A stretch of DNA of 64,000 nucleotides from Bacillota bacterium (GCA_023435705.1 JAEYRH010000008.1:345937-409936), one strand, 5' to 3'; shown: positions 41,014 to 51,768, numbered from the stretch's first letter. Program-made: numbers and translations. Notes: generated by a model from the sequence alone, not told the origin.

Positions 41014-42846
41014 TTATTTATACTTCCGGATGCTCCCATAAACAGGGCCGTATGTCTGGCAGGCGCGGTAGTCCGCACTTTCCAGATCCTGCGTGCCAAA
41101 GGCGGCCCAGGCGCTGGGGCGGTAAATGCCGCACTCCTCCACGTTGTGCATGCTCACCGGGATGCGCAGCATCGAAGCCAGCGAAATGAGGTCGGCGCCG
41201 ATGTGGCCGTAGCTGAACGCGCCGTGGTTGGCGCCCCAGTTGGCCATCACGGAGTAGACATCGGCAAAGGGGCCATGGCCTGTCACGCGGGGCGCGAACC
41301 AGGTGGTGGGCCAGGTGGGGTTGGTGCGCTGGTCCAGCTTGTCGTGGACATCCTTGGGCAATTCCGCAGTCCACCCCTCGGCAATCTGAAGCACCGGGCC
41401 CAGGCCTTTGACCAGGTTGATTCGTGACATGGTAACAGGCATGCCGGCCTTGGTGGTGAAGAGCGACGAATAACCGCCGCCGCGGAAATAGCCCAGGTCG
41501 CCATAGCACCATTGGGTCGCAGCGACGCAGTCTGCAGCCTCAGCGCCGGTGACTTCCCACCAGGGCTTGATGGCAGGGTGGCCGTCCACGGTCTGGCGGC
41601 CGGCGCCATCGAGCGCGGCGGAGCCGGAGTTGATCAGGTGAATGAGGCCGCCGGCGGCCACGCCATCGAGCGTGTGGCCGGTCACGCGCTTCACCGCCTC
41701 CGGCGACCAATAGGTGCGCACATCGGCAAACACCTGGGCCGAGCCGGTGAGCAGGTGGGAGAAGAGCATCGCTACGCCGTTCAGGCAGTCATTCTCGGTG
41801 GCGACGATGTAGGGCTGGCGGATGCCGCTCCAGTCAAACGAGGAGTTGAGGATGGCTTCCAGGAAGTCGCCGTTGGGCATGAAGTCCGTCCACTGCCGCT
41901 GGCCCTGGAAACCGGCGGCGATGGCGTTGCGGCCGTTGGATTCCTCGGCAAAACCCATCAGGCGCAGCTTCGGGTTGCCCACCATCAGGTCGCGCACGAT
42001 GAGCGCCATCTTCACGACGGTCTGCCAGACTTCTTCCTTCTTCTGGGCGCTGTGCTGCTGCTCCGCGGGGTTGGTGTCCGGCCCAAGAACCAGGTTGGCC
42101 TTGGCCCAAGCCAACGCCTGGGCATATTCCTCGTGGTCGTAGATGCCCTCCTGCATGCGGCGGATCAGCTCCGACTCGTCGGACCATTCCACGCGCATGC
42201 CCAGATAATCCTCAAAGAAATCCGGCACGACAATGGAGCCTGCGATGCCCATGGACGTGGAGCCCACAGACAGATAGCTCTTGCCGCGCATCCACGCCAC
42301 AGCAAGGCCGGAGCGCACGAAGCGCAGAATCTTTTCAGCCACATCGGCGGGGATGGATTGATCAGAGGAATCCTGCACATCACGGCCATAGATGGAAAAG
42401 GCCGGCAGGCCTTTCATGTTGTGAGCAGCCAGCACTGCGGCCAGATAGACCGCGCCGGGGCGCTCGGTGCCGTTGAAGCCCCACACGGCCTTGGGTGTGA
42501 GCGGATCCATATCCATCGTCTCGCTGCCGTAGCACCAGCAGGGAGTCACGGAGAGCGACACGCCCACGCCCTCTCTGGCGAATTTCTCCGCGCAGCGGGC
42601 TGCTTCGGCCACGCCGCCGATGGTGCTGTCAGCAATGACGCACTCCACTTTGCTGCCGTTGGGGTGGCGCAGGTTTTCTTCAATGAGCCGGGCCGCGGCA
42701 TGGGCCAGAGCCATCGTCTGCCCCTCCAGCGACTCACGGACGCCGCCCTGGCGGCCATCAATCGTGGGCCGGATGCCCACCTTGGGAGGCTGGCCGGGAA
42801 AGCGGTTGGGAGGCGGGTTCAATTTGTATTCGAAAGACGAAGCCAT
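41014..42846 (-). CDS. fucI: L-fucose isomerase
   Basis: A 610-residue ketol isomerase turning L-fucose into L-fuculose in the cytoplasm. It opens [24 protein letters not shown], typical of FucI; other parts are [76 protein letters not shown] (metal-site Glu region) and [12 protein letters not shown]. Length matches the family. ATG at 42846 follows AGGAGGG. No fuculokinase, aldolase or permease is adjacent, so the pathway is split. Confidence 0.93.
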   Translation of the reverse strand: MASSFEYKLNPPPNRFPGQPPKVGIRPTIDGRQGGVRESLEGQTMALAHAAARLIEENLRHPNGSKVECVIADSTIGGVAEAARCAEKFAREGVGVSLSVTPCWCYGSETMDMDPLTPKAVWGFNGTERPGAVYLAAVLAAHNMKGLPAFSIYGRDVQDSSDQSIPADVAEKILRFVRSGLAVAWMRGKSYLSVGSTSMGIAGSIVVPDFFEDYLGMRVEWSDESELIRRMQEGIYDHEEYAQALAWAKANLVLGPDTNPAEQQHSAQKKEEVWQTVVKMALIVRDLMVGNPKLRLMGFAEESNGRNAIAAGFQGQRQWTDFMPNGDFLEAILNSSFDWSGIRQPYIVATENDCLNGVAMLFSHLLTGSAQVFADVRTYWSPEAVKRVTGHTLDGVAAGGLIHLINSGSAALDGAGRQTVDGHPAIKPWWEVTGAEAADCVAATQWCYGDLGYFRGGGYSSLFTTKAGMPVTMSRINLVKGLGPVLQIAEGWTAELPKDVHDKLDQRTNPTWPTTWFAPRVTGHGPFADVYSVMANWGANHGAFSYGHIGADLISLASMLRIPVSMHNVEECGIYRPSAWAAFGTQDLESADYRACQTYGPVYGSIRKYK

Positions 42847-42928
42847 GGGGACGCCCTCCTGATGTGTTCTGGCATCAATTATACTTGGAAGAGCAAAAAA
42901 TGTACAGGTTGTGTTCACAGCATCACAG

Positions 42929-44716
42929 TCATTCGGCAAATTCCATCGCAGCTTGTGAATTATTCACAGCCGGAGGCTCCGCCAGCGGCAACGCGATCAC
43001 AAACTCGGTGCCCATGCCCTCCGCGCTTTCCAGGCTCAGCGTGCCGCCATGGCGCTGCACACACCCAAACGATGTGAACAGCCCAAGACCGGTGCCTTTG
43101 CCCTTCTCCTTGGTGGTGAAATATGGATCGAATGCTTTTTTTTGCGTCTCGGCAGACATGCCGCTGCCATTATCCTTGATGGAAATGAAATACCAGCCAC
43201 TTTTTTTATCCGGCATCAGCCCGTTCCAGGGGCCGGTCCAGCCCCGCACCGTGATTTCACCGCCATGGGTCGGCAACGCGTCACGGGCGTTCAGCCCCAC
43301 ATTGAGAATCACATTCTGCAGTTCATAGAAACTGCCCGTCACGACGCCGCAACCATCCACCGACCCGGTGAGCCGGACGCCCCTGGGCAGCGCGCGCTGC
43401 AGCATGTCCAGCGTCTGCATGACAAGGCTTTCCATTTCAACGGAGCCGGATCCTCCCTCCTCCCCCTTGGAAAAGCTGAGAAGACTTTTCAGGATGCCGG
43501 AGGAGTTGGCAATGGCTTCGTATGCCCAGTCGGTATATTTTCTGCGATACAGCTCATCGGTGGAGCTGTTTAACATGCGGACAGATGTTTGAATGGTACA
43601 AAGATGGTTGTTGATGTCATGGGCCACACCGCCGGCCAGCTGGCCAACCGCAACAAGCCGGTCATTCTGGTGCATGTATTGCTCCATCCGCTTGTGCCGG
43701 TCTATGTTCAGCGCCATGCCAAGTATTACTTGCTCGCCGTTGAGCTCCGCAGTCCGGCTGGTAATATAATACCAGATATAGTTTCCGCTTATGTGTCGAA
43801 ACCGGGCTTCAAAGGAGTACATGGAGCCGGTCGTCTGCGGCATCACCATGCGTTCAGTTGGTATTTTGTGTTTGTCCTGCGGGTGAATGTATTTCGCAAG
43901 CTCTTGCATCTCTATCGCACTAAAGGGATACCCCAGCGAGCGGAACCACCCATCAGAGGTAACAGTTGTCCCCTCGCAGGCGTATCCACTGGCTTCCGCA
44001 GCCTGCATCACCATTTCCATGCGACAGCGGCTTTCGCGGAGCAAGTCCAACGTGTGCTCCCGCTCGGTCACGTCGTCCACCTCTACAAACCGGCTGCCGC
44101 GGCCAAAGTAATTGTTTTCGATCCGGACATTGACCACCAGATAGACAACGCCGGCCCGCATGACTGGCAGGGTGCGGCCGGGCAGCTTGTTCAGGTCCAT
44201 ACGAACCGCTCCCTCACCGCCGGAATGTGCGGCAGCGATCACAGAGTCCAACCCCAGATCGGTGGCACGCAAAACATTGTCACTCATCACGCCTGCGTCA
44301 ACGCCCAGAATCTCAAGCATACGGCGGTTCACTCGCCGGATCCGGCCCGTGCGGTCCACGATAGCAAGGCCATGCGTACTGTGTTCTACCAGTTCATTCA
44401 GTCTGGCTCGAATGCGTGTGACTGCAGAAGTCTGCCATTTGAGCAGAGCCAGATTCATAAAGTAAACCGTGAGAAAAGCCAGGACGAGCTGCAGCGCAAC
44501 AGATTCCACAGCACCGCCTGTGATCGATAAAAACAGGAACCACGCAAGAATAAGCCCTGTGAACGCCATCGCGGCCACTTTGAGAACCCATATGATGGAT
44601 CTTTCCGGCTCAGTTTTGCGTTGCTTGAGCAAATAGACAAAAAAGACACAACCAGTAACCAAGGTCAGACCTGACAATACGGAGCAGATATGATCTGGCG
44701 GGATCAGCCAACTCAT
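42929..44716 (-). CDS. PAS-domain sensor histidine kinase (orphan)
   Basis: A 595-residue kinase. Residues 8-95 hold three membrane segments. PAS 1 is about 105-220 ([23 protein letters not shown]) and PAS 2 about 230-345 ([31 protein letters not shown]). The H-box [18 protein letters not shown] carries the phospho-His. The ATPase has [12 protein letters not shown] (N), DNGSGM (G1), [18 protein letters not shown] (F/G2). The VAHDINN form is of the NtrB-like HPK4 class. No response regulator is adjacent. GGAGG precedes the ATG. Confidence 0.9.
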   Translation of the reverse strand: MSWLIPPDHICSVLSGLTLVTGCVFFVYLLKQRKTEPERSIIWVLKVAAMAFTGLILAWFLFLSITGGAVESVALQLVLAFLTVYFMNLALLKWQTSAVTRIRARLNELVEHSTHGLAIVDRTGRIRRVNRRMLEILGVDAGVMSDNVLRATDLGLDSVIAAAHSGGEGAVRMDLNKLPGRTLPVMRAGVVYLVVNVRIENNYFGRGSRFVEVDDVTEREHTLDLLRESRCRMEMVMQAAEASGYACEGTTVTSDGWFRSLGYPFSAIEMQELAKYIHPQDKHKIPTERMVMPQTTGSMYSFEARFRHISGNYIWYYITSRTAELNGEQVILGMALNIDRHKRMEQYMHQNDRLVAVGQLAGGVAHDINNHLCTIQTSVRMLNSSTDELYRRKYTDWAYEAIANSSGILKSLLSFSKGEEGGSGSVEMESLVMQTLDMLQRALPRGVRLTGSVDGCGVVTGSFYELQNVILNVGLNARDALPTHGGEITVRGWTGPWNGLMPDKKSGWYFISIKDNGSGMSAETQKKAFDPYFTTKEKGKGTGLGLFTSFGCVQRHGGTLSLESAEGMGTEFVIALPLAEPPAVNNSQAAMEFAE

Positions 44717-44941
44717 TTGGATGCCTCCAAAGCGGCGTAGGAGGGCTCTGGGGAGTAGAATGTAATTACTGATATTGGAATTATCAGGATTCTAGCACAC
44801 CTTTTGTTTTATATCAACAATATATTATATATTTGTATGCACTCCGAATACGCTTAGCCTGCGTTTATAAGGGGGTTCAGGCGGCTTTTACACCAACCTG
44901 AGAAAATCATGCCATTCACACAACGAATGATGATGATAAAA

Positions 44942-44967
44942 AAGCCGGAGATTTTCATCTCCGGCCC
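44942..44967 (-). terminator. Rho-independent terminator of the aminotransferase gene
   Basis: GCCGGAGA (44944-44951) and TCTCCGGC (44958-44965) around TTTTCA, followed on the minus strand by TTTTTTAT. Confidence 0.85.
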
Positions 44968-44981
44968 ATCAAATTAACACT

Positions 44982-46148
44982 TCAACCCTGTAACAGTCTT
45001 TCCCAAGCCGGGAAGGAGCGCTGGATCGTGCCCCTGTCCACACAATAAGCGATGCGCACATGGCCCGGCCAGCCAAAGCCACTGCCAGGCACAATCAGGA
45101 TGCGCTGCGCGGCAGCCTTTTCAGCGAAGGCGAGATCGTCGCCGCCGGGCGCCTTCGGGAAGAGATAAAACGCCCCGGCGGGCAGCACGCACTCCATGCC
45201 CAGGCCTGTGATGTGGTTATAGAGCATGTCACGCCGGGCTTTGTATTCAGCCACATCGATGCCGGCGTCCAGCGATGCCGCCACCACCTTTTGAAACAGT
45301 GACGGCGCATTCACATAGCCCAACGTGCGGTTGGTGAAGGCGATCGCCGCCACCAGCTGCGCGCCGTCGGCTGCCTCCGGGTGCACCGCCACATAGCCGA
45401 TGCGCTCGCCGGGCAACGAGAGCGACTTGCTGAACGAGTTGATCACGATGCCGTTGCGGAAGATAGAAAGCGTGGCCGGAAGCGTGCCCTCATACAGCAG
45501 CTGCTTGTAGGGCTCGTCGGCCAGCACATAGATGTCTCGTCCGACTCTCCTCCCCGCCTCCTCCAGCGCCGCAGCCAGCGCCTTCAGCGTGGCTTCGCCA
45601 TACACCACACCGGTGGGGTTGTGGGGCGTGTTGATGATGATGGCCTTGGTGCGCTCCGTTACGGCTGCCGCCACCGACTTGGGGTCTGGCAGGAAGGTTT
45701 CCGGGTCACTGCTCACCACCACAGGCACGCCGCCATGGTTGCGGATATAGTAGAAATACTCCACAAAGTAGGGAGCGATCACGAGCACTTCGTCACCGGG
45801 GTCCAGGATCGCCTTGAACACGGCGTTCATGCCGCCGGCAGCCCCGGCAGTCATCACGATCTGGCTGGCAGCGAGCGCCATGCCGGCCCGCTTCCCCTCC
45901 CAGGCAGCCACAGCGTCGCGCACATCGGAAAAGCCCGCGTTGGGCATGTATTTGTGGATGTTGGGTTGGTCCACCAACGCACGCAGCGCGGCCATCGTCT
46001 CCTTTGGCGGCTCGGCATCAGGGTTGCCGATGGAGAAATCATACACGTTTTCATCGCCGTAGATCTTCTTGAGGCGGGCGCCTTCCTCAAACATCTTACG
46101 GATCATCGACCCGCCTTTGAGGCTTTCCGCGATTTGCTTTGCGATCAT
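44982..46148 (-). CDS. PLP-dependent class I/II aminotransferase
   Basis: A 388-residue fold type I aminotransferase, aspartate aminotransferase-like. Visible features are FSIGNPDAEPPKE, YMPNAGFSDVRDAVA, MTAGAAGGMNAVF (PLP phosphate), IINTPHNPTGVVY, VLADEPYKQLLYEG and the Schiff-base Lys in SFSKSLSLPGERIGY, with VRIAYCVD near the end. The amino acid substrate is not clear. ATG at 46148 follows AAGGAG. It diverges from the parAB operon with two parS sites in between. Confidence 0.9.
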   Translation of the reverse strand: MIAKQIAESLKGGSMIRKMFEEGARLKKIYGDENVYDFSIGNPDAEPPKETMAALRALVDQPNIHKYMPNAGFSDVRDAVAAWEGKRAGMALAASQIVMTAGAAGGMNAVFKAILDPGDEVLVIAPYFVEYFYYIRNHGGVPVVVSSDPETFLPDPKSVAAAVTERTKAIIINTPHNPTGVVYGEATLKALAAALEEAGRRVGRDIYVLADEPYKQLLYEGTLPATLSIFRNGIVINSFSKSLSLPGERIGYVAVHPEAADGAQLVAAIAFTNRTLGYVNAPSLFQKVVAASLDAGIDVAEYKARRDMLYNHITGLGMECVLPAGAFYLFPKAPGGDDLAFAEKAAAQRILIVPGSGFGWPGHVRIAYCVDRGTIQRSFPAWERLLQG

Positions 46149-46216
46149 GCTGGTTCTCCTTGGAAAAGGTTGATTTATCATACAACAGATGGAGGCGGGT
46201 GTCAAAAGTGGCGGAG

Positions 46217-46232
46217 TGTTTCACGTGAAACA
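46217..46232. other. parS centromere site 1
   Basis: TGTTTCACGTGAAACA, a perfect 16-base palindrome matching the ParB-binding consensus TGTTNCACGTGAAACA. Confidence 0.95.
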
Positions 46233-46279
46233 TACACATGGAATCCTTCCACGGGTAAGGGGTATGGGGTATCTGGCAA

Positions 46280-46295
46280 TGTTCCACGTGAAACA
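46280..46295. other. parS centromere site 2
   Basis: TGTTCCACGTGAAACA, also matching the consensus, 63 bases from site 1 and 68 bases before parA. Confidence 0.93.
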
Positions 46296-46362
46296 TTGCA
46301 TTCCATCCTTTCTCTGCTCCCAGAATTCATATATAATAGTGCCGTATGGGGGAGGTGCGAGA

Positions 46363-47142
46363 TTGGGAACAATCATTACGATCGCCAACCAAAAGGGCGG
46401 CGTGGGCAAGACCACGACAGCCGTGAACCTGAGCGCATGCATCGCAGCCCGTGATATCAGCGTGCTGCTGATCGATATGGACCCGCAAGGCAACAGCACC
46501 AGCGGTTTTGGCATCAACAAGGCCAATGTGCGCCACACGGTGTATGACATATTGATCAACGACCTGCCGGCGGAGCAGGCAATCCTGCCCACGATGCTGG
46601 ATAACCTGAAGCTGATCCCCGCCTCCACCGACCTGGTGGGCGCCGAGGTGGAGCTGGTTTCCGCCATCGCCAGGGAGCACATCCTGAAGGGCAAGCTGGC
46701 TGCGCTGAAGAACGATTACGACTACATTTTCATTGACTGCCCGCCGTCGCTGGGGCTGCTCACACTGAACGCACTGTCGGCAGCAGACAAGCTGCTGGTG
46801 CCGATACAGTGCGAGTTTTACGCGCTGGAGGGCCTGAGCCAGCTGATGAACACGGTGCAGCTGGTGCGGCGGCATCTGAACCCGGCGCTGGAAGTGGAAG
46901 GCGTGGTGCTCACAATGTTTGACTCGCGCACCAACCTCTCGCTCCAGGTGGTGGAAGAAGTGCGCCGCCACTTCAACAACCGGGTCTATTCCACGCTGAT
47001 CCCCCGGAACGTGCGCCTGAGCGAAGCACCCAGCCACGGCCTGCCGGTGCTGCTCTATGACCCAACCTGCAGCGGCACCGTGGCCTACAACGACCTCTCG
47101 GAAGAATTCATCGAGCATTGCGAGGAAGGCAGGAAAGCATGA
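46363..47142 (+). CDS. parA: Chromosome-partitioning ATPase ParA (Soj)
   Basis: A 259-residue deviant Walker ATPase that drives origin segregation with Par[18 protein letters not shown] is the Walker A with signature lysine, [16 protein letters not shown] the A' motif, [18 protein letters not shown]alker B. The start is TTG at 46363, 8 bases after GGGGGAGG, giving [10 protein letters not shown]; the upstream open frame contains the parS sites and is not coding. TATAAT at 46332-46337 is a likely -10. ATGA overlap with parB. Confidence 0.95.
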   Translation: MGTIITIANQKGGVGKTTTAVNLSACIAARDISVLLIDMDPQGNSTSGFGINKANVRHTVYDILINDLPAEQAILPTMLDNLKLIPASTDLVGAEVELVSAIAREHILKGKLAALKNDYDYIFIDCPPSLGLLTLNALSAADKLLVPIQCEFYALEGLSQLMNTVQLVRRHLNPALEVEGVVLTMFDSRTNLSLQVVEEVRRHFNNRVYSTLIPRNVRLSEAPSHGLPVLLYDPTCSGTVAYNDLSEEFIEHCEEGRKA

Positions 47143-48014
47143 GTCCAAAACCGAAGCATGGCCTTGGCCGGGGCCTGGACGCGCTGCTGGCCGCCCCCGG
47201 TGAAACCGAGCGCACCAGCGAAGTGGACATCAACTCCATTGACCCCAACCCGGACCAACCGAGGCTCCATTTTGACGAAGAGAAACTGAACGAGCTGAGC
47301 GCCTCCATCAAAGAGCATGGCGTGCTGCAGCCTTTGCTGGTGGTGCGCCGCGGTGATCGCTACCTGCTGGTGGCCGGCGAGCGGCGCTGGCGGGCCTCCA
47401 GGATGGCGGGTCTCAAGCAGGTGCCGGTGATCATCCGCGACTACAACTCCCAACAGGTGGCTGAAATCTCGCTGGTGGAAAACCTGCAGCGTGACGACCT
47501 GAACGCATTGGAAGAAGCGATGGGCATCAAGTCGCTCATTGAGACCTTTCATCTCACACAGGAGCAGGTGGGTGACCGGCTATCGATGAGCCGGCCCGCC
47601 GTGACCAACTCGCTGCGGCTGCTCACGCTGCCGCTCTCCGTGCAAGACTGGATGATGGCTGGCCAATTAAGCGCCGGCCATGGCCGGGCGATCGCTGCGC
47701 TGGAAGACCAAAACACACAGATCACCATCGCCCGCAAGGCAATCGACGGCGGCTTGTCGGTGCGCGAGGTAGAAGATCTGGCCCGCCGCTCCAAGATGAC
47801 ACCGGAGCAGCGCGCCGTGGTCACACCGGCAAAGAAGCCCGCGGCGCCGGAGTTCAAGGAGTTTGAGGAGCTGCTGATGCGTGCTCTTGGCACCAAGGTG
47901 CGGGTCCGTGGCACGCTGGACCGGGGCACGATCCAAATAGACTACTTCAACCGGCAAGACCTGGAGCGGTTGTTTGAGTTCGCGGCGCGACAGGCAAAGG
48001 AAGGGCGGCATTGA
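47139..48014 (+). CDS. parB: Chromosome-partitioning protein ParB (Spo0J)
   Basis: A 291-residue CTP-dependent DNA clamp that loads at parS. It opens [12 protein letters not shown], then [35 protein letters not shown] and the GERRWRA CTP-binding box. [14 protein letters not shown] follows, and the helix-turn-helix [24 protein letters not shown]. The C-terminal part is the dimer domain. Its ATG overlaps the parA stop, and its stop overlaps the rsmG start, so three genes are tightly coupled. Confidence 0.95.
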   Translation: MSPKPKHGLGRGLDALLAAPGETERTSEVDINSIDPNPDQPRLHFDEEKLNELSASIKEHGVLQPLLVVRRGDRYLLVAGERRWRASRMAGLKQVPVIIRDYNSQQVAEISLVENLQRDDLNALEEAMGIKSLIETFHLTQEQVGDRLSMSRPAVTNSLRLLTLPLSVQDWMMAGQLSAGHGRAIAALEDQNTQITIARKAIDGGLSVREVEDLARRSKMTPEQRAVVTPAKKPAAPEFKEFEELLMRALGTKVRVRGTLDRGTIQIDYFNRQDLERLFEFAARQAKEGRH

Positions 48015-48727
48015 GCTCCTTTCGTGATTCACTGGCAGCGTTGGCCGCCGAAGCGGGCCTGCCCATCGGGGCAGAAAAGCTGGACAAAATGGCGGCCTAT
48101 TTCACGCTGCTGGAAGACACCAACCGGAAATTCAACCTCACCAAGGTGATAGACCCCGCAGACGCGGCGCTTCGCCACTTTATGGACTCAATGGCCCGCC
48201 CGGCGCTTGATCTGATCGACGGCGGTGCAAAGGTCATTGATGTGGGCACCGGCGCTGGCTTTCCTGGCTTGCCCATCGCGATTCTGCGTGACAGCGTAAC
48301 TGTCGTGCTGTTGGACTCGATGAAGAAGCGCACTGCTTTCCTCCAGTCAGTGGTGGACGCACTGGAGCTGAAAAATGTCTCTGTGGTGACCGCCCGCGCC
48401 GAGGACTATGCCCGCTCCCACGCCCGCGAGCGGTTTGACTTCGCGCTCTCCCGCGCTGTGGCACAATTGAATGTGCTGCTGGAATACACGCTTCCATTTG
48501 TGCGGGTGGGCGGCGCGGCGCTGGCCTGGAAGGGCCCGGCAGCACCGGAGGAAATCGGGGCTGCAGCCAAAGCAAGCCGCATCCTTGGCGGGGAGATGCC
48601 CAAAGCCCATGGTTATGGATTGCCCGGCCGGGAGCAGTTTTTTGTCGTGGAGACGAAAAAGATTCGACCAACTCCGCTGAACTTCCCCCGAAAAGCGGGC
48701 AAACCGTCAGCCGAGCCCCTCGTTTAA
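48011..48727 (+). CDS. rsmG: 16S rRNA (guanine527-N7)-methyltransferase
   Basis: A 238-residue SAM-dependent methyltransferase for G527 of 16S rRNA. KFNLTKVIDPADAALRHFMDSM, then VIDVGTGAGFPGLPIAI (SAM loop), VVLLDSMKKRTAFLQ, ARAEDYA and DFALSRAVAQLNVLLEY identify it. The start is TTG at 48011 overlapping the parB stop, with AAGGAAGG upstream. It sits by par genes, as in Bacillus, although the order is different. Terminator follows. Confidence 0.95.
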   Translation: MSSFRDSLAALAAEAGLPIGAEKLDKMAAYFTLLEDTNRKFNLTKVIDPADAALRHFMDSMARPALDLIDGGAKVIDVGTGAGFPGLPIAILRDSVTVVLLDSMKKRTAFLQSVVDALELKNVSVVTARAEDYARSHARERFDFALSRAVAQLNVLLEYTLPFVRVGGAALAWKGPAAPEEIGAAAKASRILGGEMPKAHGYGLPGREQFFVVETKKIRPTPLNFPRKAGKPSAEPLV

Positions 48728-48738
48728 TCGGATAATCT

Positions 48739-48769
48739 CGGGATTCCGTGCGGAATCCCGCTTTTTTTG
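48739..48769 (+). terminator. Rho-independent terminator of parA-parB-rsmG
   Basis: CGGGATTCCG-TG-CGGAATCCCG followed by CTTTTTTTG. Confidence 0.92.
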
Positions 48770-48960
48770 TAAAACGATTCTCATCTCCCTGTTGCAGGAT
48801 TTTCAAAAGGAAAATGGAATTACACTCGCACAGCGAATCACTCGCTGTGCGCATTTCGCGCGGCAGTCACCTCCTCTTTCCCAAGCGCCGGGCCGCCGCT
48901 TTTCTCCCCAAAGTTGGCGGCCCCTCTTTTGGATTCTCCATAGCGAAGCGAGGTGCACCC

Positions 48961-49794
48961 TTGTTCAAGACCCTGCAGCGGAGCCATCTCTCTGATCCAC
49001 AGTCCAGGACAGTCTACTTGTCTCTGGATGCCATCCTGCCCAGCCCCTGGCAGCCCCGCAGGGTGTTTGACGACCGGTCTCTTGACTTGCTGGCGGACAA
49101 CATCCGGCAATACGGCCTGCTGCAGCCGGTTTCGGTCCGTCCTGTCGGCGGTGGGCGCTTTGAGCTCATTGCCGGTGAGCGGCGCCTGAGGGCCTGCACG
49201 CTGCTGGGCGAAAGCCACATTAAGGCCACCGTGCTCAATGTGTCTGCCGAAGAAGCGGCGCTGCTCACGATGGCGGAAAACCTGCAGCGGGAAGACCTGA
49301 ACTTCTTTGAGGAGGCCGACGGCTACCGCCGGCTCATCGAGGAGCATGGCCTCACCCAGCAGCAGCTGGCCGAAAAGCTGGGCAGGCAGCAGTCCACGAT
49401 CGCAAACAAGCTCCGGCTGTTGCGATTGCCGGAGCAGGTGCGCGACTCCATCGCCCGCCACGGCCTCACTGAGCGCCACGCCAGGGCGCTGCTGCGGCTG
49501 CATGATGAGATTGACCAGCTGAACATCATCGACTGCGTGGTGCTGAAAGGCCTCAACGTGCGCCAGACTGAGGAGCTCATTGAAAAACACGTGGACAACC
49601 TGATCACCGTGGAAAAAGACAAAGACCGTGGGAACCAGAAGTTCTCACGGGCCTGGCGCGACTGGCGGCTCTTTGCCAACACGATGAAATCCGCCGTGGA
49701 TGAATTGAAGACCGCCGGGCTGGACGCCCAGTTCATTTTGAATGACAGCGGTAAGTTTGTGGAAATGCGGGTGGTTGTGCCAAAAAGCCGGTGA
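48961..49794 (+). CDS. Noc-like second ParB family protein
   Basis: A 277-residue ParB paralogue: VYLSLDAILPSPWQPRRVFDDRSLDLLADNIRQYGLLQPVSV, the CTP-binding GERRLRA, ENLQREDLNFFEEADGY and the HTH LTQQQLAEKLGRQQSTIANKLRLL. The C-terminus ends in WRLFANTMKSAVDELKTAG, as in nucleoid occlusion protein Noc, which sits beside rsmG in Bacillus. I choose TTG at 48961 after GAGGTG; the frame extends upstream across a hairpin (48828-48848). Noc binding sites were not sought. Separate transcript from parAB. Confidence 0.8.
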   Translation: MFKTLQRSHLSDPQSRTVYLSLDAILPSPWQPRRVFDDRSLDLLADNIRQYGLLQPVSVRPVGGGRFELIAGERRLRACTLLGESHIKATVLNVSAEEAALLTMAENLQREDLNFFEEADGYRRLIEEHGLTQQQLAEKLGRQQSTIANKLRLLRLPEQVRDSIARHGLTERHARALLRLHDEIDQLNIIDCVVLKGLNVRQTEELIEKHVDNLITVEKDKDRGNQKFSRAWRDWRLFANTMKSAVDELKTAGLDAQFILNDSGKFVEMRVVVPKSR

Positions 49795-49796
49795 GT

Positions 49797-50012
49797 TTAC
49801 GCCACCTCATACCCCGCGTCCACAATCGCTTCCCTGAGCTGCTCGATGCCCAGCTTGTCGGTGTCAAAGCTCACTTGCACCTCATTGTCCTTGGCCGAAG
49901 CCTTGGCTTCCTTCACGCCATCCAGCCTCTCCAGTGACTTCACCACCCGCATTTCGCAATGGTGGCAGGTCATCCCGGTGACCGTCAGTTTGATGCTTTC
50001 CATTTTGCTCAT
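49797..50012 (-). CDS. Heavy-metal-associated (CopZ-like) protein
   Basis: A 71-residue HMA domain: MSKMESIKLTVTGMTCHHCEMRVVKSLERLDGVKEAKAS, with metal-binding GMTCHHC, and the usual C-terminal LREAIVDAGYEV. Such proteins carry Cu(I) to ATPases or repressors in the cytoplasm; no copper ATPase is in the window. The start may be ATG 50012 or 50021. Convergent with the noc-like gene, 2 bases apart. Confidence 0.9.
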   Translation of the reverse strand: MSKMESIKLTVTGMTCHHCEMRVVKSLERLDGVKEAKASAKDNEVQVSFDTDKLGIEQLREAIVDAGYEVA

Positions 50013-50227
50013 TGGAACCATGCCTTTCTTTTAGTTTACTTGTTGAAACGCCCCCATCGGGCAGTCACACATTTAGTTTGGCGCCATTGCGCGCCGCTAA
50101 TTCCTTTGTTTCATTCTATCGGTTTGATCCGGCGCAGTTTGTGACTGCATTCACAGGAGTCGCTGGAGAGGGATGTAAACTTTTGTCATATTGTGTTATG
50201 ATTGGCCTTGAAACGGGGATTGATTCC

Positions 50228-51016
50228 ATGCACGAAAACCATCGCGACCGCCTGCGGCAACGCTTTCTGGAAGAAGGGCTGGATTCCTTCGAGCCGCACC
50301 AGGCCCTGGAGCTGTTGCTGTTTTACGCCATCCCCCGGCGAGACACCAACGAGCTGGCCCACCGGCTGATTGAGCATTTCGGCTCTGTGTCACAGGTGCT
50401 AGACGCCCATCCCGATGATCTTTCCGCATTTGAGGGAATGGGTAAAAACTCGGCTGTTCTGCTGGCAATGATGAAGCCGCTGTGGCGCTTGTATCGCCAA
50501 GACAGCTCCAGGCACCGCCTTTCCCTGGACAATTACCGCGCAGCCAGCAGTTATGCAGTGGATCTGTTTGCCGGCCGCGTCAACGAAGCATTCTATCTGC
50601 TCTGCCTGGACCCCAACTGCCACCTGATCCGCGAGGTGCTGCTGCATGAAGGCACAGTCAACGAAGTTTCCGTGCACCCCCGCACCGTCGTGGAAACGGC
50701 CATACGCAACAACGCCTCGCAAGTTATTTTCTCCCACAACCATCCGAAGGGCATGCTGGACCCCTCTGCCAACGACATTGCCTACACCCGCCATCTCAGC
50801 CTGGCACTCTCTGCAATCGGCATCCAAATAATCGATCACATCATCGTCAGCGGCGAAGAGACCTACAGCTTTGCCCGCGAGGGCCGCATGGAAAAAATAC
50901 TGCGTGAGGTGGAGATCCGTGTCACGCTGGATCTGGCTCCATATGAGCGGGATCCCTCCCCTTCCGGCGATCACCAGGCCCTGCGCGCTTTTCTGCGCCA
51001 ATACACGTCAAACTGA
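50228..51016 (+). CDS. radC: RadC family JAB/MPN protein
   Basis: A 262-residue protein. The N-terminal UPF0758 helix-hairpin part spans about 1-90 (ELLLFYAIPRRDTNELAHRLIEHFGSVSQVLDA; FEGMGKNSAVLLAMM). The JAMM metalloprotease-like domain has VFSHNHPKGMLDPSANDIAYT in its IFSHNHPKG form, and IIDHIIVSGEETYSFA. Its role in repair is disputed. ATG at 50228 follows GGGGA; ATG at 50199 is an alternative. It has its own terminator. Confidence 0.88.
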   Translation: MHENHRDRLRQRFLEEGLDSFEPHQALELLLFYAIPRRDTNELAHRLIEHFGSVSQVLDAHPDDLSAFEGMGKNSAVLLAMMKPLWRLYRQDSSRHRLSLDNYRAASSYAVDLFAGRVNEAFYLLCLDPNCHLIREVLLHEGTVNEVSVHPRTVVETAIRNNASQVIFSHNHPKGMLDPSANDIAYTRHLSLALSAIGIQIIDHIIVSGEETYSFAREGRMEKILREVEIRVTLDLAPYERDPSPSGDHQALRAFLRQYTSN

Positions 51017-51020
51017 GCAA

Positions 51021-51060
51021 CAAACCCCGGCGTGACAGCATGTTTCACACCGGGGTTTGC
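51021..51060. terminator. Bidirectional terminator
   Basis: CAAACCCCGG (51021-51030) and CCGGGGTTTG (51050-51059), with additional GTGA/TCAC pairing inside. It serves convergent radC and the lipoprotein gene. Confidence 0.75.
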
Positions 51061-51079
51061 AATTCATCGGGATATTTTG

Positions 51080-51640
51080 CTACTTAGCTGTCACCGTAAT
51101 GACCAAGGTGCATTTGTCTGATGCAGTGTCCAGCGACATCAGGATGGCAGACTCCACGCCGTCCTTCTTGTATGCGCCGGTGACCACGGCGCCGCCGTCA
51201 TAGGAGGCATAAGACACGTCGGTATAACCGGCTTCCTTCATTTTTTCCGAGTATTCCTTCAGCTCTTCAGCCTTCACGCCCTTGTAGAGCAGCGAAATCA
51301 CCGCAGAACCGTTATATTCCAGCTTGCCTGACTCACCGGGCAGATACTCCCCATAGCCGAAGCGGGGCACATAGGCCGGGATGTCTTCCTTCCACAGGTC
51401 GGTGTTTCCGTCTTTCACGTTCATATCATCCAGACTCACCGTGGCTTCCGGTTCTTGCGTTGCGTCCTGCTCTGTGGTTTCCGGATCCTCAGTGGCGGGT
51501 TCTTCCGACACCACCGGTGCCTGCGTCGCGTCAGCCATGGCGCTCTGCACAGCGTCTCTGATTCTATCCTTCACGATGTTGCATCCAGAAAGAGATACAA
51601 TCATAGCCAGCGAAACAAGCAAAACAAAGAGTTTTTTCAT
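51080..51640 (-). CDS. Lipoprotein of unknown function
   Basis: A 186-residue lipoprotein: MKKLFVLLVSLAMIVSLSGCN, lipobox LSGC. An acidic Thr/Glu/Pro linker spans about 40-70. The domain after it has IPAYVPRFGYGEYLPGESGKLEYNGSAVISL, YSEKMKEAGYTDVSYASYDGG and DKCTLVITVT, a small alpha/beta fold seen in clostridial lipoproteins. Function unknown. It lies next to bofA but with a separate promoter region. Confidence 0.7.
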   Translation of the reverse strand: MKKLFVLLVSLAMIVSLSGCNIVKDRIRDAVQSAMADATQAPVVSEEPATEDPETTEQDATQEPEATVSLDDMNVKDGNTDLWKEDIPAYVPRFGYGEYLPGESGKLEYNGSAVISLLYKGVKAEELKEYSEKMKEAGYTDVSYASYDGGAVVTGAYKKDGVESAILMSLDTASDKCTLVITVTAK

Positions 51641-51768
51641 CACGTGCTCTCCTCTTCTGTCTTTTGTGTCTCATTCTTCCGGTTCAGTATATAGAAAACA
51701 ATCCTGTTTGGCAATGCTTGCCATTACAACGCGATCAAGATAAATTTGTTATGATCACAAAACGGTCT

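Noticed and set aside
46189..46362. Extended N-terminus of ParA
   Set aside because: This part holds the two parS sites and would add unrelated residues before the conserved IANQKGG start.
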